From Flammeovirgaceae bacterium UBA2371 (GTDB lineage: Bacteria > Bacteroidota > Bacteroidia > Cytophagales > Cyclobacteriaceae), in the NCBI GenBank assembly GCA_002345965.1, contig DDTF01000010.1, positions 1 through 62,038 of the forward strand: 62,038 nucleotides of DNA, in the 5' to 3' direction. Made by a program: the position numbers and the translations under genes. The notes under the pieces were generated by a model. That model worked only from the letters and a program-made list of their open reading frames with translations, was not told the origin of the DNA and did not search any database. Within the stretch, counting starts at the first letter, position 1. Each line of letters opens with the position of its first letter. Below, piece by piece: positions 25,164 to 34,000 of the stretch.

Positions 25164-26603
25164 TTAATTTTCAAACCATTGAGGTACATCAGTCAATAGG
25201 TTAGGAGGTGTATTTGGGTTTGAACCAGATTCATCTGGAGGATAATTGAATCGCTTCAACATCGTGCTAATAGTAGCTCCAGGAGCTGCTCCAATATTGG
25301 GCACTTTGGTTCTTCTCACATGATTCCATCCCTCCATGGGTCTCCAGAAAGTTTCCAAATACTGCTGATTACCAATTGCAGTCAAAGCATTGGTAGTCGT
25401 CATTCCATTGATATCAGCAAGTCCTGATACAAATGTGCTGATTTCAGTGTTGGACAATGTTTTTTGAGCTCCAGGAATATCCTGACCCCAAAACTCAAGC
25501 ACTTCAGTCACACCTTGTCTGTAGAAACTGTTGGCATCTCCGGAAATAACTCCTTTAACGATAAGTTCAGCTCTATAGAATGAAACTTCAGCAGGTAAAT
25601 ACCAAATTGAAGGTAAGTCACCTCGTATTACATTGTCAGAGTAGCGGGCGTGTGCAAACCCTGGAAATTGTCCAATCGGTCTTGCTTCAAAATTACCATT
25701 CGTACCATCTACACACCATAGTGCCAATCTGGGATCACCAGTAAGAAGACCTCTGATTACAGGGCTAGGGCCAAAGTAATTAGTACTCTCATTAGAACCC
25801 GTACCAAATGCAGTTACGATTTGCTTCCATGCATTTTGATTACCAACGGTGCCTGGATAGCGGAATAGTGCAGCTTCATCATTGGTCTCAATGAGTGATC
25901 CAGCAGTACTCAATAAAGTCGCAATTTTAGGATCAGCATACGCAGCATCCTTATTGCGAATGATCATCAAGATCCTCAACTTCACAGAATTGGCAAATTT
26001 GCGCCACAAGGACATATCTCCTTCATAAATCAGGTCACCAGGGGACAGATCAAAATTACCAGTAGCTGGCATGGCATCTATAGCTGCAACCGCTTCTTCA
26101 AGCATTGCTACAGTGCCCTTAAGAACGACCTCCTGAGTATCAAATTCTGGAAAAGGAAAATCTTTGGCATTGAGTGCTTGCGTAAAAGGAATTTTATCCC
26201 AAATCGTTGTGGCTTCAAAAAAAGCAATTGCTTTCATGGTCAATGCCACAGCAACAATATTATTGCTAGTCTCACCCGCCAGTCTCGCATCTTTTTCCAT
26301 CAGATCAAGATTGGAAAGTACCTGGGTGTAGAGCATATTCCACGTGTTACCGGTTTGGGTAGTGGAAGTATTCCCTCTTCTTGGGCTATTGAACGTGGCT
26401 GCCGTATGTTGGTAGACATCACAGCTACGTGTTCCCAATTCAGTAGTATTTCGGTTATCAAACTGCACCAACACAAAAGGCAAAACTGCATTTGGATTGG
26501 CAACGCTTGCCGTAAGCGGGTTCACGTTAATGTCCAGTGCTTTATCACAGGCCATCGGCATCATCATCATGGATGCCATTAGTATTATTATAATTTTTTT
26601 CAT
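25164..26603 (-). CDS. SusD/RagB family outer-membrane lipoprotein
   Basis: 479 residues with a methionine-rich lipoprotein signal peptide ending PMACDK. The alpha-helical TPR-like N-terminal half and the late EFWGQDI...YLETFWRPMEGWNHVRRTKVP region match the SusD-like family (SusD/RagB type 2). SusD proteins form the lid of the SusC channel and bind nutrients at the cell surface. It starts 7 bp after the susC-like stop. Confidence 0.93.
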   Translation of the reverse strand: MKKIIIILMASMMMMPMACDKALDINVNPLTASVANPNAVLPFVLVQFDNRNTTELGTRSCDVYQHTAATFNSPRRGNTSTTQTGNTWNMLYTQVLSNLDLMEKDARLAGETSNNIVAVALTMKAIAFFEATTIWDKIPFTQALNAKDFPFPEFDTQEVVLKGTVAMLEEAVAAIDAMPATGNFDLSPGDLIYEGDMSLWRKFANSVKLRILMIIRNKDAAYADPKIATLLSTAGSLIETNDEAALFRYPGTVGNQNAWKQIVTAFGTGSNESTNYFGPSPVIRGLLTGDPRLALWCVDGTNGNFEARPIGQFPGFAHARYSDNVIRGDLPSIWYLPAEVSFYRAELIVKGVISGDANSFYRQGVTEVLEFWGQDIPGAQKTLSNTEISTFVSGLADINGMTTTNALTAIGNQQYLETFWRPMEGWNHVRRTKVPNIGAAPGATISTMLKRFNYPPDESGSNPNTPPNLLTDVPQWFEN

Positions 26604-26610
26604 GTTTCTT

Positions 26611-29600
26611 TTAGAATTTCAGTTTAACATTAAAACCGATGCTCCTTGTTGATGGTATTGTATTCCTTTCAGAACCGAATCCATCTACGCCAGACCCAAA
26701 CAAACTTGCTTCAGGATCTATGTGAGGAACTTTTGAGTACAACAACGCAAGATTACGACCTTCAACTCCAACCTGTAATCCTTTGATAAATCCATTTCCA
26801 AGAACGGATGCTGGTAATCTATAAGATATTCCTATCTCACGAAGCTTTATAAAAGAAGCATCAAAAATTTGGCTTTCGGCAATACCACCAGTCCGTAGAC
26901 CTTGCCAGAATTCTTCAGCACTTCTTGCTGGAACATCATTTTCCCTGGCTGTTCCATCGGTGTTAAGAAGAATACCTCCTTTGTCAATAAATGTTCCTTC
27001 TCTGTTACGCAGTGTTTCTTCAGTCACACCACCAGCCCACAATCCACCTACAGTAGATGAACTCATAATACCTCCCCATTTCATGTCAATGGTAGTAGAC
27101 AACACAATGCCCTTATAAGAGAGAACGTTGGTAATACCAGCAGTAAAATCAGGTAAAACACTTCCAAATAGTTTGGTCTCGCCAGCCTGACGAAGCCCGG
27201 TATTTGGATTGATTACTGGTTTGCCAGTAATAGTATCTCTCAAGTAAGGAATGGCAAATATCTGATACTCCCTTCCAGGAACAGCTACAATTTGAATACT
27301 ATTGAATTCACTGGCTATCAAAATCTGCTCTGTACCTTCAGCCAACGAAGTTACTTCTGACTCTACGTGTGAGAAGTTAAGTATTGTACTCCATTCAAAA
27401 TTGGAAGTTCTCAGCACTTTAGCATCCAAAGTAAATTCAATACCAGTGTTAGTGATTTCACCCACGTTCAAAGTTTTCCTACGGAATCCAGTAGCAGGAG
27501 GAATTGGTGTTTGTAAAATTTGGTTGGAGTTCACAGTGTTGAACGCAGAAACATCCAGTCCGAATCTACCATCCAGAAATCTCAATTCTGTACCAACTTC
27601 AAAAGAAGTTTGCTGCTCAGGCTTTAAATTTTCAGGAGGTATTGTTGTAGTAGCTTGAAATCCTAACCTGCCATCAAAAGGAAAGTTCTGATTTAGGCTA
27701 TATTGTCCTGAAGCGCTGGGCTGCGGAAAAAATTCAAAATTTAATCGATAAGGATTAGTATCATTTCCTACCTGTGCAGCACTTAAACGCAGTTTACCAT
27801 AGGAAAGAAAATTGCTCTGCATGTTCAATGCATCAGTAAACACAACAGCCAAACTTGCTGACGGATAGAAATAGGATCTATTGTCTTTAGGCAATGTAGA
27901 AGACCAGTCATTTCTGGCAGTTAAGGTTAGTGTAGCCCAATCCTTGTAACTCAAATCCACTTCACCATAAGCACCAAACAATACTCTTTCATTAAAAGCA
28001 CGTTGAGGTACGCTGGTTAAAGCATTGGAAGGACTGAATAGCTCCGGAATACTTAGACCTTGTGCAAATAGATTCTCATTTCTGAAAACCCTCCTGTTGA
28101 AATTATATCCAGCCAACACTTTTATACTCAAATCCGAATTGATCGTTTTAAAGTAAGTAGCAATGGCGTCAATATTAAATTGCGTTCGGTTGATGTTATC
28201 AATTGTGAAATCACCTGTAGCACGGCTTCTGGTTCCTACCCTGTTGGTAATTAAGCGACTGTCCTGGTCATAATCATAACCAAGTCTGGCCAAGAAGGTA
28301 AGCTCCTGAATGGGACTAAAGGCTGTTTCGAAGTTTCCTATGAAACGAGAGTCTCTCCTTTCATTCTTATTTTCAAACTGCACCCAAAAAGGATTATTAT
28401 CAGTTAAGGCCACGGTATTGATTTGGTTACCTGATTCATCAATCCAGGGGCGATAGTTCTTGACATTAATGGTATTGGTGAAGATGTTAACTCCCAACAC
28501 GTTTGGATCGTTAGCTCCCGCCACACCGGTTCCTTGCGATTCGGTGTTAATGTATTGCACGGCAAACCTTGATCTTAGTTTTTCTGAATGCTTCATTCCA
28601 GCATTAAGACTCACAGTCAATCTATCCAATTCTGCATTGGGCAAGATACCTTCTTGATTCAACGAAGTGATACTGAGTCGATAATCACCTTTTTGATTGG
28701 CATCAGAAAAGGCTACGTTATTGATCAACGTCTTTCCGGTTCTATAAAACTCTTTGTAATTATCAGGATAGGCTCTTAATGGTACCTGATTGTTTGTAAT
28801 AGACTCTGTGACAGTCTGTCCAACAATTCTTGCACCCCAGTTATTGAAGGCTGAAGAGTCATATTTTCCAAAGTTTCCTTGAGAATAAACATTTTGATAT
28901 TCGGGTACTTTGAAAAGATTGTCGAAACGTACTGAAGAGTTCACTGAAACCTCTGGCCTTCCGGAGGTTGCTTTACCCTTCTTGGTAGTTACCACAATTA
29001 CACCACCTGCTGCACGAGATCCATAAAGGGCGGAGGCAGCTGCACCTTTCAAAATGTTAACAGAGGCGATATCATCGGGATTGATAACTGCTGCTCCATT
29101 GGCAAAGTCACGGCTACCGGTTATTCTGCTACCTGTTGCATCCTGATTGTCATTGATGGGAACACCATCCACTACCCAAAGCGGATTATTGTTTCCACTC
29201 AAGGAAGTTACTCCTCGGATGGTGACTTTGGTTGAACCACCAAGGTTACCCGAGCTTTGAGTAATATTAACACCGGTCACTTTACCCTGCAGGGCATTTA
29301 GTATGTTAGCATCTCTGGCTACATCCAGGTCTTCAGCTTTAACACCTGAAACTGAATATCCCAATTCGCGAGATTGCTTTTCCAAACCAAGTGCTGTAAC
29401 AACAACTTCACTTAGCTGCGTTACATCCGATCCCATACTCACATCAATAATTGATCTTTCACCAACTTGTACTTCCTGAGTTTGAAACCCAATGAACGTA
29501 AAAACCAGTGTGGTACTTCCAGTTGAAGGAACTGAAAGTCTGAATGCACCGTCTGCGTCAGTTACGGTACCTGTAGCGGTACCCTTGACCAAAACGTTAA

Positions 29601-29718
29601 CGCCAGGAAGGCCGGAACCATCATCTTGTGAGGTCACCTTCCCAGATACCACTCGCTCCTGTGCCATCGATGTGAGCACAAAAACAAATGAAAAAAGAAA
29701 GAGTAAAATTCTCTTCAT
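26611..29718 (-). CDS. SusC/RagA family TonB-dependent receptor
   Basis: 1035 residues. A signal peptide (cut after TSMAQ) is followed by a carboxypeptidase-like regulatory domain (about 22-105, RVVSGKVTSQDDGSGLPGVNV), a TonB box region (LSEVVVTALG), the plug domain with the SusC motifs ITIRGVTSLSGNNNPLWVVDG-type text near 165-190 and NILKGAAASALYGSRAAGGV, and a C-terminal 22-strand barrel ending NVKLKF. It is the outer-membrane importer of the operon, working with the SusD-like lid. It is relatively short for the family, as seen in peptide or small-ligand systems. Confidence 0.95.
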   Translation of the reverse strand: MKRILLFLFSFVFVLTSMAQERVVSGKVTSQDDGSGLPGVNVLVKGTATGTVTDADGAFRLSVPSTGSTTLVFTFIGFQTQEVQVGERSIIDVSMGSDVTQLSEVVVTALGLEKQSRELGYSVSGVKAEDLDVARDANILNALQGKVTGVNITQSSGNLGGSTKVTIRGVTSLSGNNNPLWVVDGVPINDNQDATGSRITGSRDFANGAAVINPDDIASVNILKGAAASALYGSRAAGGVIVVTTKKGKATSGRPEVSVNSSVRFDNLFKVPEYQNVYSQGNFGKYDSSAFNNWGARIVGQTVTESITNNQVPLRAYPDNYKEFYRTGKTLINNVAFSDANQKGDYRLSITSLNQEGILPNAELDRLTVSLNAGMKHSEKLRSRFAVQYINTESQGTGVAGANDPNVLGVNIFTNTINVKNYRPWIDESGNQINTVALTDNNPFWVQFENKNERRDSRFIGNFETAFSPIQELTFLARLGYDYDQDSRLITNRVGTRSRATGDFTIDNINRTQFNIDAIATYFKTINSDLSIKVLAGYNFNRRVFRNENLFAQGLSIPELFSPSNALTSVPQRAFNERVLFGAYGEVDLSYKDWATLTLTARNDWSSTLPKDNRSYFYPSASLAVVFTDALNMQSNFLSYGKLRLSAAQVGNDTNPYRLNFEFFPQPSASGQYSLNQNFPFDGRLGFQATTTIPPENLKPEQQTSFEVGTELRFLDGRFGLDVSAFNTVNSNQILQTPIPPATGFRRKTLNVGEITNTGIEFTLDAKVLRTSNFEWSTILNFSHVESEVTSLAEGTEQILIASEFNSIQIVAVPGREYQIFAIPYLRDTITGKPVINPNTGLRQAGETKLFGSVLPDFTAGITNVLSYKGIVLSTTIDMKWGGIMSSSTVGGLWAGGVTEETLRNREGTFIDKGGILLNTDGTARENDVPARSAEEFWQGLRTGGIAESQIFDASFIKLREIGISYRLPASVLGNGFIKGLQVGVEGRNLALLYSKVPHIDPEASLFGSGVDGFGSERNTIPSTRSIGFNVKLKF

Positions 29719-30052
29719 TGTTTTTTGTTTTAGTTAAAAATTTATTTTTCTAGGTGTGGTAAATATATCACTTAAATGGTTAAAAAACCTGAAAAAAGGT
29801 AATTTATACTAGGGTAATTCTGATATCCCGCATATTGAGGGATTTAGGGCATAAAAGATGCTATTGAGAGGAAGATGACAATAATTTATATGATGGTGAA
29901 TTGTATGTGATTACCTATTTGTTTAATAAATGATCAATCTTAGTGAGTACTATCGTTTAAAGTATAAACAAAATTAATTTACTTGTTTTTCTAAAGGCTA
30001 ACCCAGGAGGCGGTAGTCTGTTTTGGGTAGCAAGAAATAGGGATAGGAATTG
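29719..30052. other. Intergenic region upstream of the susC-like gene
   Basis: 334 bp, AT-rich, with no coding frame I can support. On the minus strand TATATTTA (29760-29767, one mismatch to TAnnTTTG) lies 42 bp before the receptor start and is a weak -7 candidate. Nothing else stands out. Confidence 0.4.
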
Positions 30053-30604
30053 CTAATTCCAAATTGCATTCAAGTGAATCAACTTTTCCTTCATACGAAG
30101 TATAGATTGCTCTGTGCTGTATTTTTCGAGGATGGAAAGATTAACCCATTGAATGGCATGGGATTCGTGATTGTGGATTAATAATTCTGATTCATCAGCA
30201 GTGAATAAAAACCTGATGTCATAATGAGCATGTGCAGGAAATCCATTGCGTTCTGGAATCGTGTGAATATCTATATCAAAGATGGCATCGCGATAGAGTT
30301 TGGAATTGGTGAGCCCTGTTTCTTCCTGTAATTCTCTCAACGCAACATTCATCACATTCTCATCTCCATCGGCATGTCCACCAGGCTGAAGCCATTTGTC
30401 GAGCTTAACGTGATGAACAAGAAGTACTTTGGTGAAATATGAATTGGTTATCCATGCAGAGCCGGTGATATGACCTGGCAAGTGATCTCTAAAGAAGCAA
30501 TCGGAATGCTTGAGGAGGGTTTGAAATTGTGTAACAAACAAAAGCTCTTCCGGATGGGAGGAGCTATATTGTTTTAGGTCTTCAATGAGTTGATTGCGAT
30601 CCAA
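30053..30604 (-). CDS. NUDIX hydrolase
   Basis: 183 residues. The full Nudix box is present at about 76-98: GGHADGDENVMNVALREL followed by QEETGL, with the metal-binding glutamates. The N-terminal part (HFTG-like ITGSAWITN, VLLVHHVKLDKWLQPGG) matches the ADP-ribose/nucleoside diphosphate pyrophosphatase group common in Bacteroidota. It starts 4 bp after the stop of the gene upstream. Confidence 0.92.
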   Translation of the reverse strand: MDRNQLIEDLKQYSSSHPEELLFVTQFQTLLKHSDCFFRDHLPGHITGSAWITNSYFTKVLLVHHVKLDKWLQPGGHADGDENVMNVALRELQEETGLTNSKLYRDAIFDIDIHTIPERNGFPAHAHYDIRFLFTADESELLIHNHESHAIQWVNLSILEKYSTEQSILRMKEKLIHLNAIWN

Positions 30605-30608
30605 ATGA

Positions 30609-30959
30609 CTATTGTATGATTACGGTTGCTTTATTGAATTTTCCTTCTTCCAGTTTACCAATTTGCTCACCGCCACCGGCATTGTCCATATCACCCTTGC
30701 GTACCAGTACATAGTAGGACTTTGCTTCTAATTTTTTGAATTTTACTACACCTTTATTATCACTAACACCCTCCACAACTACATTGGTTTCTGCCAGGTA
30801 GTCGGCCTCAGATGCAAATAATTGTACTGTGGCTTCTTCTACTGTATTGCCCAGATCATCACGCACGGTCAACGTTAACGAAGTATTAAAAATCTGTGCC
30901 TGACTTTCAACAGCGGTCATGAGCAGTAATATAATGGGAAGAATCAATAATTTTTTCAT
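30609..30959 (-). CDS. Exported Ig-like (carboxypeptidase regulatory-like) small protein
   Basis: 116 residues with a clear signal peptide (cut after SQAQ). The mature part is a single beta-sandwich with SLTLTVRDDLGNTVEEATVQLFA and GVSDNKGVVKFKKLEAKSYYVLV, the pattern of peptidase-regulatory-like or SpaA-type domains. It is probably periplasmic or surface associated. It shares an operon with the NUDIX gene, 4 bp apart; the reason for the pairing is unclear. Confidence 0.75.
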   Translation of the reverse strand: MKKLLILPIILLLMTAVESQAQIFNTSLTLTVRDDLGNTVEEATVQLFASEADYLAETNVVVEGVSDNKGVVKFKKLEAKSYYVLVRKGDMDNAGGGEQIGKLEEGKFNKATVIIQ

Positions 30960-31080
30960 TGTTGATGGATTTTAAGTATCACTTACATAGTTAGCCAAAG
31001 GGCTGCAAAAAATGAAGTGGATCCAGCAATCACTTCAAAAATTTTAGATGTATGGTCGATTGGTAACGATTAGCACTGCT

Positions 31081-34000
31081 TTATTTAATCAATGCCACAC
31101 CTCCGCGCTTTTCCTGAACGCCAAGTTCGGGACGGAAAGAGCTCACATATTTAATTACATAGGCATAGGATCCGCCAGGAAGCGGCTGGCCTGAATTATT
31201 ATAAGTACCATTCCATTTAAAGAACCTGTCATTGGATTGAAAAACCAGTTCACCCCACCTGTTATAAATGAAAACCTGGAAGTCGTCCGTAATGAAGAAG
31301 GAGAATACAGAGAATTCTTTATTGGCATCCACATTACTATTTGGTCTAAATGCATTAGGGGCAACCAGTTTAGGAATGCACTGACTTAGGACTTCAGTTT
31401 CATCGATGGCCACACAGCCAAATGTGTTGGTAATGTTTACAGCATAAAGCCCTTCACTGTCGGCAGTAAATACCTGACTTGTAAAGTTAAGTGTAAGCTG
31501 ATTTTTAAACCAATCGTACTGACTAAATGGACCTGGATCCAAATCTATTTGAGATGTAGTTGGGTCATTGTTATCTGGATCATCGCAAATGATTACGCGA
31601 TTGGGAAGATTCCCAACTGGCACTGGCGATTTGATTACTTGAATTTGAGCTGTTGCGGTACATACCGATTTACTTATCTCCACTTTGTAAACTCCCTCAT
31701 CGGTCCGGGCGATGGTGGCATTACTTTCGTTGGGGATCACATTGCCATTTAAAAACCAGGAATAGGTTACTCCGGTGGCAACTGATGACGCTGTTAATGT
31801 GAATGGTTGGTTGTCATCACAAGCTGGTGTAGAGGTGAGGCTTGCGGTCACCTGACCAGCCACATTCACTGTTTGAACTGGGGATTGATACAAACAACCA
31901 TTTACAGTGTTCAATATTTCTACTGAATAGTTCGCACCGTTTTCAGAAGTGCCTAATGAAATTTGTCGACCCAATAAGCTTGGCTGGTAGACACCGCCTT
32001 TATACCACCTGTAAGTATAGGTTCCGGAAGGGGTGGCTGTGAGAATTACAGATTCCGCACAGGCATCGCTCTGGGTGAAAGCAGGGGTTATAGCATTATC
32101 ATAAATGATACTTCGGGTATCAACAACATCACAGCCGGCAAGGGTAGTAGCCGTTACCTGGTATGTTCCACTGGCATTTACAGTGATTACATCAGTGTTC
32201 CCTCCGCTTACGATGCCAGGTCCACTCCAGCTATAAGTGGCGCCCGCTCCAAATGGTGCAGCCAAAGCTGCGGTAACAGTGGCGGGGTCGGTACAAATAT
32301 TTTCTGTAAAGTTGATGGTCTTGGGCGTTACCGCAATGGTTTTTGCCAGCGTTGCAAGGCAACCGGTTCCATTATTTTCATGAAGTTCTACTACGTAATC
32401 GCCAGCACCCGGTGAAAGCGTAGCTGTAGCAATGTTGTTGGTTTGGATAGATTGCCCAGTGGAGCCATTGGTAAATCGATACAGTATGGGAGCAATTGGA
32501 GCCCCACCTGTGATCACAGCAGTAACGTCAGTAGGATCACAATCTGTGCCATTGAAATCAAATGTAAATGTAGCAGGGTCACTTAATCCAAAAGCCTGAG
32601 AGATCGTACAACCAGAAATCTGATCTGTAACAATACCGGAAAATGTGCCAGCGCGTTGCCCGCCAATAGGGCCGACCAAAGTGGGGGCAGTTTGATCAAT
32701 ACCTTGCTGATTGAATCCACCTGGGCCAGTCAGGAAGTAGGAGTAGGGACCTCCTGCTGGAGCACTCACATTTAATTGTAAAGAGATGCTGCCATCGGCT
32801 GTGTTACACACAGTCGGATTAACACCCGACAAACTGAATGAAGGGGATACATTAATGGTATAGGTTTTTGAATCAACTACGGTACAGGTGGTAATGGGAT
32901 CGGTGACAGTGACCTCGTAGGTAAAAACACCTGGGGTGCTCACGTCAACGGCTTGCACCTGACTGGTACTGCTTGGTACACTATTAATGGTCCATTGATA
33001 GTTTGCTCCTGGGTTCAACGCATTCAACGCAGGAGTATTATTGTCTTCACAAATGGTGATGTCTGGTCCCAGATCAAGTTGTGGTCGGTTTTCTACTACT
33101 ATGCTTTGCGCGGTAGAGGAGCAACCATTGGCATCAGTATTGGTAACTGATAGAATTCGCGGCTGATTAACTGTAAGCAATTTGGTTGTATCTCCAGTAG
33201 ACCATAAATAAGTATAACCCGGAAAATTATTGGAGTTGGCGTCAAGTGTAACGGCCCCAGTACACAATGCTGCCGCACCCGGTAAGGTAGGTGGGGGAGG
33301 CGTTGGGGCAATGCTTACATTCTTTTGTACTACAAGATTAGGTGATCCTTCCTGTTGAAGGCAACGATTGGTTATTGTCATTACTACCGTGTAGGTTCCC
33401 GTAGCAGTATATAAATGAGTAGTGTCTGAGGGTGCATCAAACGGAATGCCTCCCTGACCTACTCCAAAGAACCACTGAAACTGGTCTATAGCATCTGTGG
33501 GTGTTCCTATAAATCGCGTAGGGGATCCAAAACAGACACCTTCAAAAGTGAAGTCGGGACCGCCAATGGCATTACTAATGATTTGAGTGAAATTAGGTAG
33601 TCCCAATCTGCTATTGGTTCCTGCTGCCAGCGTAAAAGAGGAAAAATTAACAGCGCTTACCTGAGTAGTATCTTCTGTTGCCTGTATGGTGCCAAGGACA
33701 TTGCTTCCATTGATGGCCATGTAAATTTGTCCATCTGGTCCAATTTGAAGAGCACCCAACTCTTGCGCAGGTCCTGGCGTTATGTTTCGCAGGTAGGGCA
33801 TTTCCAATGAGTCGAGAAAGTATTCGTAAACTGCTGATGGGGAGGGAGCACCCTTAAGTGTAGCAAAAACCTTGTTTCCTCCGGGGGAGAATTCTATTCC
33901 ATAAACCTGCCCGTTAGGTTCCTTCAAATCTATTTTCCTGTAGTTGGTGATTCTTCCTGAAGAGTCCACCAATGTAAAAAGCTCTACCAGGTTGCTCACA

